NCBI RefSeq assembly: GCF_905220365.1
Contig: NC_061131.1
Location: forward strand, 14,793,318-14,857,317
Source: Vanessa cardui
Lineage: Eukaryota > Arthropoda > Insecta > Lepidoptera > Nymphalidae
Length of the DNA: 64,000 bases
Reading direction: 5' to 3'
The notes below the pieces were generated by a model. That model saw nothing but the letters and a program-made list of their open reading frames with translations, had not been told where the DNA came from and ran no database searches. Shown piece after piece: positions 46,250-57,312 of this stretch. Numbering within the stretch: the first letter of the stretch is position 1; the number at the start of each line of letters is the position of its first letter. The position numbers and the translations under genes were made by a program.

Positions 46250-46361
46250 CAGTTTGAAAAGTGAGTGAGCCAGTGTAACTATTGGCACTAGGCATATAAT
46301 CTTTAAGTTTCCATGGTCGGCGGAACGTTGGTGATGTAATGAAGGTTCAATTTTTCTTGCA
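46250..46361 (+). repeat. Dispersed repeat (GAGYCAGTGTAAC family)
   Basis: GAGTGAGCCAGTGTAACTAT, AAGTTTCCATGGTCGGCGG and TTCAATTTTTCTTGCAGA match the repeat at 34381-34590. The SINE at 46362 cuts in just where that repeat's TTCTTACAG phrase would end. Confidence 0.55.
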
Positions 46362-46650
46362 GAGATAGCCTACTGATTAGAGCGCGTGCATATTAACCAA
46401 TGATTGCATATTTAAACCACCACTGAATTTTCATGTGATTAATTTGTGTTTATAATACATCTTGATCTCGGCGGCGAAGGAAATTATCGTGAGGAAACCC
46501 GCATGTGTCTAATTTCAACGAAATCCTGACACATGTGAATCCACCGGATAGGCCAATGCGGATTGCATTGGAGCAGCGTGCTGGAATATGCTTCTAAGCT
46601 TCTCCTCAAAGTGAGACGAGGCCTTAGCCCAGCAGTGGGAAATGAACAGA
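46362..46650 (+). mobile_element. tRNA-derived SINE, old copy
   Basis: Head with altered A box (TAGCCTACTGA) and B box (ATTTAAACCAC), normal body and AGCAGTGGGAAATGAACAG end. Probably not transcribed by pol III now. Confidence 0.75.
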
Positions 46651-46740
46651 AATGAATATGGATGGATGGATATAAAATATAAAGATATAAACAAGCCGTG
46701 TGGAAAGTGATTAGATACTGCAGAAGATATAATCTTCTTG

Positions 46741-46971
46741 TTATACAATCAGTTGGCCACGAAAAAAAAAATACATTGAGCCTGCAATTGCACTGGAAAT
46801 TATTGATGTTTCTTGGTAAAATTCACCTTGACGAACCCTCTCCAAGCCTTGGTCAAAATCTGAACATGCTTTTGAACCCTTGTCAAATAAAATATTTGCT
46901 CCATATTGTGTTATACTTCCGTATATTTTCTGAAAACAATTAGCGCCAAATATAACGCGAATATCAAGCAA
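46741..46971 (-). pseudogene. Possible ionotropic-receptor-like fragment
   Basis: The minus-strand frame contains KIYGSITQYG, then DQGLERVRQGEFYQETS. The string GLERVRxGxFxxxxETS resembles the ligand-binding (S2) region of insect ionotropic receptors, where a GxxxVRxGxFAFHxE segment follows the pore. Only about 50 residues look similar, the frame ends soon after, and no pore or transmembrane segment is seen nearby. If real, it is an isolated exon or a relic. I rate this as a hint from memory only. Confidence 0.25.
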
Positions 46972-47059
46972 GTCACTAGCGTTACATGAGATAAAAAACT
47001 CGCCAAGTCACCACCAGCTCTCGTCATTGTGCACCTGCCACTCTTTGGTAATTAATTAT

Positions 47060-47084
47060 CCCTCCCCTACCACCCCCTCTCCCC
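47060..47084 (-). other. G-quadruplex motif on the minus strand
   Basis: Four plus-strand cytosine runs (CCC, CCCC, CCCCC, CCCC) are spaced by 1, 5 and 3 bases, meeting the G3+N1-7 rule on the other strand. The setting is AT-rich, noncoding DNA. Confidence 0.5.
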
Positions 47085-47717
47085 TCCATCCGCTACCTTG
47101 TTGTGTCAAGGTGGAGCATTGTTTTGGACAGGCCGACGTAACCGAAACTAAAAGTGACTTGATCACAGGCACTTTGTACCAATACCAGTTTTTAAATATT
47201 ATAATAAGCACATTTAATTAAAATATTTTGAAGATATTTATGAATCAATTTCAATTATTATAAAAATCTTTATATATTGAGATCAGCACAAATCGTGCTA
47301 CAAAAAAACGGTCTCAGAATATATTAAATTGTGTACGGTAGTTAAATGATGATCTTACTTGATGAGCTCCTAAAAGTAAAGAGTTCTTTTCCGGATCTTC
47401 TCGATAGTAATTTAAATGTATTTTGAAAATGAAATCGGTTTTTAAACTTGTTTTTTTTTATTGATATTCAACAGATATTCAAAATAATAATTTTAAGTTG
47501 ATAAACTATAGATTAAGATGAAAACGGTGTAACCGGTCACAAGGTGTAGTGTCGTTGATTAACGATGCCTGAGACGTGTTTATTGTGCGAACTGCGAGTC
47601 ACCCAGTCAGTCAGTCACATCACTCCGAGAGGAAGACAATATCACTAAGCCGGGAAATTTTAGGAAATCTCAACTAATTTATATAATAACAAAATAGAAT
47701 TTATGACTTTTTAAGTC
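47085..47717. other. AT-rich DNA, nothing recognised
   Basis: No gene, RNA or repeat family recognised. Confidence 0.45.
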
Positions 47718-47857
47718 ACCATCATCATCATCAGCCTGTAAATTTCCCACTGCCGGGCTAAATTAAGCACATGAATATTCTGTGGTGATAGCCTGTGTTT
47801 GAACCCGAGATCATCGGTTAAGATGCACGCGTTCTAACCACTGGGCCATTTCGACTC
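47718..47857 (-). mobile_element. SINE with large internal deletion
   Basis: On the minus strand, the head (A box TGGCCCAGTGG, B box GTTCAAACAC) runs through AATTTAGCCCGGCAGTGGG straight into the tail, lacking most of the body. The tail is (GAT)n. Confidence 0.7.
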
Positions 47858-48889
47858 AGTCAGTCAGTTAGGGCAGAAAGATTAGTCATGGAACTTCAGT
47901 GAATGTTAAAAGGTTTTAAAAAATTCAACGTTAAACAGAAATATTTAAAGCTCAATTTCCTAAAAGACTTTTAGTAGGAGTAACTGTTATCGTACGGAGT
48001 CGGAATGGACAGCTAGTCTGATATATTTTTGGATGGAAATCTCAGGTAAAACAAAAGTAATTATGCGAGGTAGCAAAACGGTACTAATGACAGCTTGAAT
48101 GTGGGCGCTGACAGTTTCATAACCGCGCCCGTTCCATTGGGAGAAGTCTTATGATTTATGTCTAGAAAAAAATAAACAATCTGTCCATAAAAGTAACTTT
48201 TATAAATGAAGAACACACTTTATACCTATGCGAAAGACAAAAAATAAACTTAAATCTAGAGGTAAAGGTGGTGGATCACCGAGGACATAACTTTGCTGTT
48301 GAAAGCGATATTACAAGTGCTGACTGATTCATCTAATCGATTTTTTTATTATAGAACGTTTTTAATTTAAATAATGTATAAATGTAAAATATGTTCTTCC
48401 ATACAGATAACCTTCAGAAATCATGGCAAAATACAAAAATAACAATAAAAATCTCAAGTCTTAAAAGGATACACGTCATATCAATTTGATCGATATAGAT
48501 AATAAACCTTACTGAATTTCGTGGATAAATCTAGATCACGTTGTTTTAATTGAAACAAAAGTATGCGCAGAACAAAAGCAATAACACCAATCATAAATAG
48601 ACGTGGCAATAGCGTGGAGTGAAATAATCGCCGGCGATCAGCGACGCTATGCGGATCCAATGACCGCGTTGAAACATTAACGTGACACTGGCGCTCAGGA
48701 GACGTGGCAGGAGTCAGCTGCTGTTAAATGTGATAACAGCTTTGTGGCTACGAAGAAAAGAAGCCTAGGAAATACTTTTGTTTCATTTTTTTAAATTCAC
48801 ATTTGTAAATTTCAGGCAAACTTTTCATTCATATTTTAGTGGAAACTGACAAAAGTATAAAACTTGATATCGTTAATTCACACCAGTTT
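47858..48889. other. AT-rich DNA with one unique island
   Basis: Bases 48600-48730 are GC-richer and unique (ATCGCCGGCGATCAGCGACG contains a perfect ATCGCCGGCGAT palindrome at 48628-48639). No gene recognised. Confidence 0.35.
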
Positions 48890-49175
48890 CACCACTGAGC
48901 TATTTTAAAGAATGCCTTATTAATACTGGATGCTGTTTAATAGTAGCGCACACACTTATGCACATACCAGAGTTTTGAATTCAAACCCTAGTTCATACCG
49001 ATAGAAACTTATTGGGTTTTTCTGTGAAAGATTCAGGCAGAACTTAATGTTGGATGTGTGTCCAATCGCCTCGGAATGCAAGTAAACCGTTGGTCATGCG
49101 CCTGAGAGGTTCCCGGTCGTGTCAGGTTTGTCATCCCATCTGATTATGAGAGTGAGGGAATAAAGATTGAATGTT
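48890..49175 (+). mobile_element. Second SINE type
   Basis: B-box-like GAATTCAAACCCT at 48977-48989, then CCAATCGCCTCGGAATGCAA, AAACCGTTGGTCATGCGCC and CGGTCGTGTCAGGTTTGTCA ending TGATTATGAGAGTGAGGGAA. I recognise the body as a widespread lepidopteran SINE distinct from the main family here. The small frame 49131-49319 (-) partly overlaps it and is not a gene. Confidence 0.6.
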
Positions 49176-49885
49176 TGTTAGAGCACACACTATTAGTCCT
49201 CCATAATTTGCTTGCTCTCTGCCTTGCATTTGCCTCTGCAAATTGTCTATGAGATGGGCCGCTACCACTAAAATCAGCCAGAACAATATCGCTATAAAAA
49301 GAAAAGCACTTAATTCCATTTCGTTTTCAATTAAAAATTTTGTATAAAAAGCAAAAGTTTGTAAATAACTGCTGCTGCCTTTTGTTTAAATAAAATGGAT
49401 TAGAGCCACTTTTATCACACTGATCATCTAGAACAATTATTGACCAGACGTAACCAACAGCGTAAATATTTAAATTGAACTACACTTTAGAAAGGATAAC
49501 AATTCGGAAACCCAAGAAGTAAATAACAAAAAACGATAGTATTGTCTCAATCAGTAGTTTTAAATTTGTAACGAATTTTCATCAACCATAAACAGTAATC
49601 AATTTTAATAAGGATAAAGGTTTATTGTCGCCATCTCTAAATCTTAATATGAGACATGCAATCATTCTATTTCACGCAGACAAACTAATTGAGGCCGAAA
49701 TTCTTTGATATAATAAATTAATTGTACCGAATCAAGGTGATTGAAGATTGCAGTTTACGATCAATTATTTGATGTAACTTTATACTAAGTGACGTCTTGG
49801 GAATCGAATTTTGGAATCGATTTTTCAGTGTCTCAGTTGGTAGAAAATGCGCGTTTATGAGGAGAGTTCCAAGCAAGATTTTTTT
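49176..49885. other. AT-rich DNA, nothing recognised
   Basis: No gene or repeat family recognised. Confidence 0.45.
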
Positions 49886-50000
49886 AAGAGATAGGTGGCA
49901 AGCGAGTAGTAGGCTCATCTGATGAAAAGTGACTAGGTACCACAGCCCACGGACATCTGCAACACCAGAGGGCTTGCAGATGTGTTGCCGGTTTTTGCTA
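49886..50000 (-). repeat. LINE 3'-end fragment, reverse orientation
   Basis: On the minus strand: CCGGCAACACATCTGCAAGC, GGTGTTGCAGATGTCCGTGG and a TCATCAGATGAGCC end, the family of 19586-19760. Confidence 0.6.
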
Positions 50001-52850
50001 ATTAAAAAATGAAATGTCCTTGTGATCTTACGCTTATAATATCTGCATTGCTGACTTGCGTTGCAGTTCTTCAGCGTTGATTAAATTATTAAAGTTAATA
50101 TAAGCATGGTTAAATATTTATTCTATTTCTGAAATGTGTTGCTGTCGTTGTCGTTAAATCGATCCATTAGCCATTTGTGACGTGAGCAGTGAGCATAAAA
50201 ATTATTTTCGCACCCTAAACTAATTCCATCCCCTTATTTTCGTTGACATCGACAATGGAACGCATTCCTTTGATCCGTGATTTCATGGATATGATTCCAT
50301 TTTTCGCACGTAGCGACGATCGATCGGTTGTAATTTTTTCTATATTTCCCAACAATTCGCGTAATATAAGATATATCTACTGCTGCTCGTAGCTAAGTTT
50401 GGCAAACAATTGAAATGTAAATATTATATAAAATAATACATCTTATTTATTAATATTTTTAACACATACTCCAAGAACCTCAAAGAAGTGACTTCCGTTC
50501 AGTAAGAAGATTACATATTGAAGATTTAAGAGATAGATATACCTACTTAAATATAAACAATATGTCTCTTATAAATTTGCCCTTTGTGAACTTTGAAATG
50601 TAGAAAATTGTATGAAACAAGTTTATAAACACGCAATCGGGAAGTGGCGCGTCAGGGACAGATCTCTCTTTGCGGCCCACTGGCTCACAGTCACGAGTCA
50701 GAGCGACCTTTGTCTAATCATCGATGTAGACCGTGTAACAAATAGAAAGTCTATCAATATGCTAATCTATTTATAGCATTATACACTTGCTTCATGACTT
50801 GTATGCGGAACATGAAATTCTTAAAATATTACATGTAATGAAATGTATATCTTCCCATATCTACTCCAAATATCCCGGGATATCGAGGGGCTTATAACTA
50901 TCATGTTTATTTATTATAATTAAATATCAATGAGCAAGATAGGGCATTCGAATAGTTTTGGAATATTTGGAGAATTTACTATGAGAAAGTGGTAATTAGA
51001 CTCTGATATCCTCGTTTTTCAAATTCCAAACTGGTGACATTTAATTTAGAAAAAAATTATATGTATAATTATGAAGATTAAATTTGAATCTAATTGTTTA
51101 GTTTGCTGCCAAAAGCACACCTATCATAAATATGAAATTAAATTAATTACTCCTTAATTAACCTTTAGGCATAATTAATTAGTAGCTAATATTTGAAATA
51201 CACTAATAGGCTCACAACATTTTTCCCAGTGTCATGTCTATTGGATTTTCAATTCGGTTACAAAGGGTGTCAACAACAGGCGACTTTTGGACTGGAAAGT
51301 GCAAACTGAGCGGATGTTGTCCAACTGTTTCGGACACTGCGACACCGCTGCGGGCCTGTTACCAAACTTGTTTGGACATGTATGCTAATACTACAGTGGA
51401 TTGAATAATATTTGATGAGGCATAAAGCATTCCACCAATTATTTTAAGTTTATTTTACTAATTTGTAATTTTCTTATGCGTTCATTTGTGAGCTGAAATT
51501 GTCTGTATAGTTTTTCCAGATATGTGACTTAAATTTGGAACGCTCATGCTAGCAATTCAATCAAGTCGCTCCATTTACTTGAGCAGAATAATCTTCTCCA
51601 TCACATGGTAATCCAGTCCAAGAACTTAAGGTTCAATGCAAAGGAACTAAAAAAGTTCATATCGGGTATTGTCCTTACGACCGGTTTCTTTGATTAAATA
51701 TTTTAATAAAACGTCTTATGCAAAACACAGCACATCTCATTACCCTTCTTATGGGTTTTGGCATCCCCGCTTTCTTTGTCTCATAGATTACAGGACGGAC
51801 ATTGCGTTTGCTCCATAAAGTTATCGCAGAGGACATCTCATAAGCCTGATTTGCGTTCGCGTGTGTAAAAAATACTTGATTAGATATGACCATTTAGCAT
51901 GATTAGCATACGATACTTGTGCGTTTCATATTTATCACCTATTTATATAATTTTCTGAGCCCGTTACGCCGTCGAAGCGTTGAAGGCGGGACGTGCGTCG
52001 CGTACAGCCACCCTTCTTAGCCGAATCAAGGACTTTTGTTGGGCAGAGAGGGAATTCGGGAGGAAAAATAAGTAGTGTCTTGCAAAATCATTATAAATCT
52101 TATTTATATACATAGAGAAAAATAATACTATCTTTGAAATATACAATTACTATTGATACATACATATTGTTTGGAAAGTTGAAGTTGTTGACCGATAATA
52201 AAAAAAAACAGTGACTGAAAAAATTTAACTTATAATAAATTCAATATTCAAAATAATTCGATCACAATAATTATCTTTATTCCAAATAAAAAATAAAATA
52301 TTTTCTAACTAAGAAGTTCAAGCTAGCGTTAATGTAATGATTTACGTGCGTATTATAATTCTACCAGTTCATATATCTGTCTCACACCGAATACGTCCCT
52401 GAAATCAGCACCTCTTTTTCATTTCATTCCATTCATTCCGACGGATAAACTCTAATGAATATCTTCCAAACCTCGCGTGATACAATAGTTTTTTCCCCTC
52501 TTTTTACTCGCTCCGATTACTGGGAGGATTCCGCGTTGTAAATAAAGATACTTCGTAAGGCTGATTAAGATTTCTCAAGTAACATAACACTTTGTTAAAT
52601 CACGGATTGAGTTGTATAGAATTCAAATGTTTGCATTTGTTTGGACCTTTTGTTACCATTTGTTTCGAATTGTTTCGACTACTTGGGAGTGAAATCGACC
52701 CAAGTTGGATATACATGTATTGTATAATTAGAGGTCTAATCTTCATTTAGAATCCTTATTTTCAAATGTAATCATTAACATAACAAAATATTTGTTACTA
52801 TTTTCCATATTCAAATAGGCAATTGTAACATTGTTCTGTAAACTTTAATG
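50001..52850. other. AT-rich DNA with unique GC-richer patches
   Basis: Patches at 50640-50720, 51250-51370 and 51955-52060 are unique and GC-richer but carry no recognised domain. The frames at 51675-51893 (-) and 51964-52146 (-) look non-coding. The rest is AT-rich. Confidence 0.35.
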
Positions 52851-52854
52851 TAAA

Positions 52855-52945
52855 GCTACCTACCACCGGATCGGAGTAGAGATTCTTTAAAAAAGTACTT
52901 GCAAAATACTCAGCAGTTACTCTCAGTAATCCACCAAAAATTGCC
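52855..52945 (-). repeat. LINE 3' tail fragment, reverse orientation
   Basis: On the minus strand: GAGTAACTGCTGAGTATTTT and CTCCGATCCGGTGGTAGG, a relative of the tail at 21385-21540. Confidence 0.5.
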
Positions 52946-52987
52946 TGTTTTATATATTATGTTAACAACAGTATCAATTAAAGATAA

Positions 52988-53005
52988 TTAATTAACTATT
53001 ATTAT
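52988..53005. repeat. SINE target-site duplication, left copy
   Basis: TTAATTAACTATTATTAT, identical to 53320-53337 on the other side of the SINE. Confidence 0.85.
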
Positions 53006-53319
53006 GAGCTGAGATGGCCCAGTGGTTAGAACGCGTGCATCTTAACCGATGATTGCGGGTTCAAACCCAGGCGAGCACCACTGATTCATGTGCTTAATTT
53101 GTCTTTATAATTCATCTCGTGCTCAGCGGTGAAGGAAAACATCGTGAGGAAACCTGCATGTGACAAATTTCATAGAAATTCTGCCACACGTGTATTCCAC
53201 CAACCCGCATTGGAACAGCGTGGTGGAATATGTTCCAAACCTTCTCCTCAAAGGGAGAGGAGGCCTTTAGCCCAGCAGTGGGAATTTACAGGCTGTTACT
53301 TTACTTTTTTTTTTTTTTT
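53006..53319 (+). mobile_element. tRNA-derived SINE nested at the 3' end of the R4/Dong-like element
   Basis: Well preserved, with intact A box (TGGCCCAGTGG) and B box (GGTTCAAACCC), full body, and a TTACTTTAC then poly(T) tail. The 18-bp duplications (52988-53005, 53320-53337) show insertion at the junction of the neighbouring element's TTA-rich tail and its flank. The small frame at 53129-53323 is SINE body, not a gene. Confidence 0.9.
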
Positions 53320-53337
53320 TTAATTAACTATTATTAT
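53320..53337. repeat. SINE target-site duplication, right copy
   Basis: TTAATTAACTATTATTAT. Its last 7 bases belong to the TTA-rich tail of the adjacent retrotransposon. Confidence 0.85.
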
Positions 53338-56300
53338 TAATTATTTATTTATTTTTACTCATATTATATTACATTTTTAAATATAAAATACAAACATATG
53401 TATAAAATATATTTAAAAATATAAAATACAGAGGCCAACCAGTGACGGGACCAGGGTCTAAGCCACCGGTGGTCAGGGCTCCAGAGAGAGGAACTTCCTC
53501 ACAATACGCGCCGTGCCGAGGAGTACTGCCTTCTGCATCAGGCCCTTGACCCAGCTGTCTAACGAGAGTCTCTTAAGATGTTGGTCGAGGCTCTTGGCCA
53601 TTAGGCCATTCGCTGAAACAACTATCGGCACAATAACTGCTGTATCCACATCCCACATGTCGACAACCTCGTGAGCTAAGTCAAGATATTTTATTTGTTT
53701 ATCCTTCTCAGCTTTCACGAGATTCTCATCATGAGGGATGGTGATGTCAACAATTATCGTGCGGCGCTCTGACCGATCTATCACCACTATATCAGGCTTG
53801 TTGGCGACAACAGTCCTGTCAGTGATTATAGATCGGTCCCAGTACAGTGTGATATGACCATTCTCGAGAACTGGGTCGGGCACATACTTGTAGTATGGTA
53901 CCTCTGATACCACAAGGCCGTATCGAAGTGCAAGTTGTTGATGGATAATCTTGGCCACTTGATTATGTCTGTGCAAATACTCTCCGTTAGCAAGACGAGA
54001 ACAACCGGAAATAATATGTCTAAGGGATTCGCCCGGAGTGTGACACGCCCGACATATGTCCACCGTGCCATCCCTCACAATATACCTCCGGTAATTGTTC
54101 GTCATGATAACTTCATCCATAATCGCACAGACAAAACCTTCGGTTTCACCAAATAGGTTACCGAACCGTAGCCAAGATACGGACGCCATAAAGTCCACAT
54201 CGGGTCCATGAAGGGCCCGATAGAAGCGTCCGTGTAACTCCTTGCTCTTCCATACCTCCTTGCGGTTCTCAGTACTTAATACTACAGGTTTGTGCCAGTT
54301 CTCTTTGCCTAAAGAGAGCGGAGTTAGTCCCTTGTCCATTGTAACTACATCTCGGTGCATATCCAAGTCAGTGTGGAGAAAATACTCCCTGAGTTTGTAT
54401 ACCTCACGGTTATGTAGGGTCTTGGCATTTAAAAAGCCACGACCACCACATCTCCGTGGGATGTACAATCTCATCACCGAAGACCGAGGATGATGCATTC
54501 GATATGCAGTCAGCAGGACACGAACTTTCCTATCCAAGGCGTCTAGTTCTTTTTGAGTCCACTTGAGTATGCCGAAAGAGTACATCAAGACCGGCATGAC
54601 CCAACCATTGAAGGACCGAACCTTATTGCCACCTGATAAAAGACTTTTGAGTACCTTTTTCAGGCGACCAAAGAAACGCTCCTGCAATGATTGTTTCATG
54701 TCGGTCACATTGATGCCTAACGCTTCCGACATACCCAAGTATTTGTATGATTCGTTTGCGGACAGTGACTTAAAGTTTATGGAATCTGAAAGTTGTAATC
54801 CGTCAGATTCCATAATCTCTCCTCGCTTTACATGCATAACCGCGCATTTGTCAACTCCAAATTCCATTCTAATAGAATTACTAAAAGTTTCTGTTACCTT
54901 TAGTAACTCCATTAGTTGTGAATCTGAAGGTGCAAAGAGCTTTAAGTCATCCATGTAAAGTAGGTGGGATATTACTTTACCTCCTCTCCGCAAACGATAG
55001 CCTAGCCTTGAACTCTCCAAGAGAGTACTTAGGGGGTTCAAGGCTAAACAAAACCACAATGGATTCAAACTATCGCCCTGGAATATTCCCCGCTCAATCC
55101 TTATCGGTTCGTCATTACCATGAATCGTTCGGCATCCTGGATAGCGAAGGACTGTCCGCCATTGCCCCATACATGATCTCAAGAAACTGCATAGAGTTGT
55201 ATCTAATTTATACAACTCCAGCACCCTCAAGAGCCATGTATGCGGCACGGAATCATAGGCCCTCTTGTAATCTATCCAGCATGTCGACAGACTCTTTCGA
55301 GAACGACGAACCTGTTGGCTAATGGTCATATCAATGAGGAGTAGCTCCTTAGTGCCTCGTGATCCACCCCTACATCCATTCTGAGAGACAGACAAAATAC
55401 TATTATTCTGTATGTGACTATTAATCTTATCTCTCAGAATGGCGGTAAGGAGCTTATAGACTGTCGGTAAACAAGTAATCGGTCTATAATTTTTAGGATC
55501 CGTTGCACTACCTGACTTATGGAGCAGGTGGGTGACTCCGGTGGTAAGGAACTGTGGTAGCGACCCAGACTCTAGAGCTGACTGGAACTGGGATGCCAAG
55601 CATTCATGCGAGCTGCGCAGCCATTTTAGCCAGAAGTTATGCAGCCCGTCCGGTCCCGGAGACTTCCAGTTGGCAACGGATCGAACTGCAGCAGCTACAT
55701 CTTCAGAAGCAATGGAAATTTTTCCCATCACTTCCAAAGGCTCGCACGCCTGCCTGACCTCCAGCATCCAATCACCTTCAATGTGGTCGACGGGCACCGA
55801 CCAGATGTTGCGCCAAAATGTATTCGTGGCATCATCATCTGGGCGGCACCCATCGCTCACATCCTGGTCGAGTCGCTCCCACGTTCTGTACACCCACCTT
55901 TGATCGCTCTGGAATTTGCGATTCAAGTGATAACGGTCCACTCGCCGCCTGTACCGACGGATGCGGCTTGCCCATGCATAAACTTTTTGTTTTAGGAAGT
56001 CAATACGCTCCACGACATGGGATGGATATTCTTGCGGACTGATACCAGTTCCCAAGAACGCCCGCCCCACGAAACGCATTACACGTGGACGCGTATTCCC
56101 TTCCTTAAAACAATAAAGTTTTCCAATGAGCACTCTGGTCTCATTAATACGTTTCTCAATCCTGCTCTGCCAGGCCGGTGCAACAGCCTTTGGTCGTGTA
56201 GCACGTTCGGTGTCTTCAAATGTAACACCAGCTACACGACATGCTGCAACAGCCGCACAAAACAGAATTGAGTGCGTATCCTCGAGATTTTCACTGCTCT

Positions 56301-57312
56301 CAAAATAATCTGCGAGCAGTGAATCCAGAGTGCACACTAGGTCCCTATTCCGTTTAGTCATGGGCAAACGTGGCAAACGTGGCCTAAGCTCAGCGGGAGT
56401 GTTACGATACTCCCGAATCGCATCCCCCAGTGCGCTCCTCAAATGATCACTGTACTTACTTTTTGTAATAGCCATGTCACCACCACCCTCATCATCATGT
56501 TCTGGGCCCTGTGGTATTGCAGGAAGTGGTTCCTCAACCACGGGCGTTGACGGGCCAGAAGTGACATCGCTATTACATGTTTCCGAGCGAATCCGATCAA
56601 GTACGGTGTCACTCAGCCTGTTGTTACGCAGAATGACTCGCACCTGATCCGACAGTCGTTGAGCCGAGACGTTGACAGCTGGTTCAAGCGCCTGAAACAG
56701 AGAGAGCATCCTAACACGGTACGCAGTGAGGTTAGTTCCCCCCTTTGTAGCCCCATAGTATGCGCGCATGACATTTTCATTAATGGGTTGTGTCCATCGC
56801 ATGCGCTGCACACCACCACCGGAAGCGGGGACCCTGTTCGAGATCGGTTGGCCTCTGGCTCCCAAGCCCGTCGGTGGCCGGCGTCTCCCCGCTCGACGTA
56901 CAGGTGTTGGCGACGTCGGCGGGGAGAAGTACTCGTCGCTCGAGCTCGACGCAGCTGCAGACACCAGACTACTTCCTTGTGCGGGGTCCTGTGCCTGCGA
57001 GGCGGAGCTGAGCGGCGGGTCCGGGGATGGATTGTTGTGCGCTTGTTGCCTGGCTCTTGTCAACATGATCTTAGATTTTTACATTATTTATTGTGTTTTG
57101 ACACTGTCATTTTGATTTTCTGCATATTGTAGTTATATATTTGTTCATACTGTTATATACGCATATTTTATTACTGTTTTATTTTATATACTGTCTGTAT
57201 TTTACTTTTTTAGGTTTAAAAATTAGATTTAGATTATTTTAAATAAATTTCTTTGAATAATTCTTTGACAGCTCAATTTTTTGCATGTTGACGTATTCGT
57301 TGGTTGCCAGTT
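53331..57312 (-). mobile_element. R4/Dong-like non-LTR retrotransposon with intact ORF
   Basis: About 4 kb, read right to left: roughly 245-bp AT-rich 5' UTR (57312-57067), one 1197-codon ORF, then about 140 bp of 3' UTR ending in TAA-like repeats. The ORF has a reverse transcriptase and a C-terminal restriction-like endonuclease, and no AP endonuclease, the layout of the R2/R4/Dong groups. A 12-bp direct repeat (ATTAATTAACTA at 52987-52998 and 57313-57324) fits a target-site duplication. The TAA-like tail and AT-rich target fit R4/Dong, since Bombyx Dong sits in TAA repeats. The ends are inferred because the sequence there is of low complexity. Confidence 0.85.
53473..57066 (-). CDS. R4/Dong-like reverse transcriptase and endonuclease polyprotein (1197 aa)
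   Basis: The protein would nick target DNA and copy the element RNA there (target-primed reverse transcription). The start ATG at 57064-57066 is the first in frame. Residues 1-80 are Ser/Pro/Arg-rich and disordered. Residues 88-160 (RMRWTQPINENVMRAYY to LSDQVRVILRNN) form a helical block found in related invertebrate elements and may bind DNA. Reverse transcriptase at about 450-800: WKSPGPDG (467), NYRPITCL (526), motif A CWIDYKRAYDSV (596), GIFQGDSLNPLWF (660), YMDD (704-707), YKYLG (774). Thumb to about 960. CCHC finger with Cys1005, Cys1008, His1017, Cys1022. Restriction-like endonuclease: RHNQVAKIIH near 1033, KPDIVVID (1090), and Asp1107 in VDIT. No stop or frameshift is seen. YMDD replaces the FADD/YADD of most LINEs. 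Shadow frames on the plus strand are not genes. Confidence 0.92.
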   Translation of the reverse strand: MLTRARQQAHNNPSPDPPLSSASQAQDPAQGSSLVSAAASSSSDEYFSPPTSPTPVRRAGRRRPPTGLGARGQPISNRVPASGGGVQRMRWTQPINENVMRAYYGATKGGTNLTAYRVRMLSLFQALEPAVNVSAQRLSDQVRVILRNNRLSDTVLDRIRSETCNSDVTSGPSTPVVEEPLPAIPQGPEHDDEGGGDMAITKSKYSDHLRSALGDAIREYRNTPAELRPRLPRLPMTKRNRDLVCTLDSLLADYFESSENLEDTHSILFCAAVAACRVAGVTFEDTERATRPKAVAPAWQSRIEKRINETRVLIGKLYCFKEGNTRPRVMRFVGRAFLGTGISPQEYPSHVVERIDFLKQKVYAWASRIRRYRRRVDRYHLNRKFQSDQRWVYRTWERLDQDVSDGCRPDDDATNTFWRNIWSVPVDHIEGDWMLEVRQACEPLEVMGKISIASEDVAAAVRSVANWKSPGPDGLHNFWLKWLRSSHECLASQFQSALESGSLPQFLTTGVTHLLHKSGSATDPKNYRPITCLPTVYKLLTAILRDKINSHIQNNSILSVSQNGCRGGSRGTKELLLIDMTISQQVRRSRKSLSTCWIDYKRAYDSVPHTWLLRVLELYKLDTTLCSFLRSCMGQWRTVLRYPGCRTIHGNDEPIRIERGIFQGDSLNPLWFCLALNPLSTLLESSRLGYRLRRGGKVISHLLYMDDLKLFAPSDSQLMELLKVTETFSNSIRMEFGVDKCAVMHVKRGEIMESDGLQLSDSINFKSLSANESYKYLGMSEALGINVTDMKQSLQERFFGRLKKVLKSLLSGGNKVRSFNGWVMPVLMYSFGILKWTQKELDALDRKVRVLLTAYRMHHPRSSVMRLYIPRRCGGRGFLNAKTLHNREVYKLREYFLHTDLDMHRDVVTMDKGLTPLSLGKENWHKPVVLSTENRKEVWKSKELHGRFYRALHGPDVDFMASVSWLRFGNLFGETEGFVCAIMDEVIMTNNYRRYIVRDGTVDICRACHTPGESLRHIISGCSRLANGEYLHRHNQVAKIIHQQLALRYGLVVSEVPYYKYVPDPVLENGHITLYWDRSIITDRTVVANKPDIVVIDRSERRTIIVDITIPHDENLVKAEKDKQIKYLDLAHEVVDMWDVDTAVIVPIVVSANGLMAKSLDQHLKRLSLDSWVKGLMQKAVLLGTARIVRKFLSLEP

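Noticed and set aside
53129..53323. 64-codon frame repeated at 63366-63578, 18293 and 45889
   Set aside because: Recurs because it is SINE body sequence, not a conserved protein.
54563..56308. Plus-strand frames opposite the R4/Dong-like ORF
   Set aside because: All are antisense shadows of the intact minus-strand ORF and show no domains.
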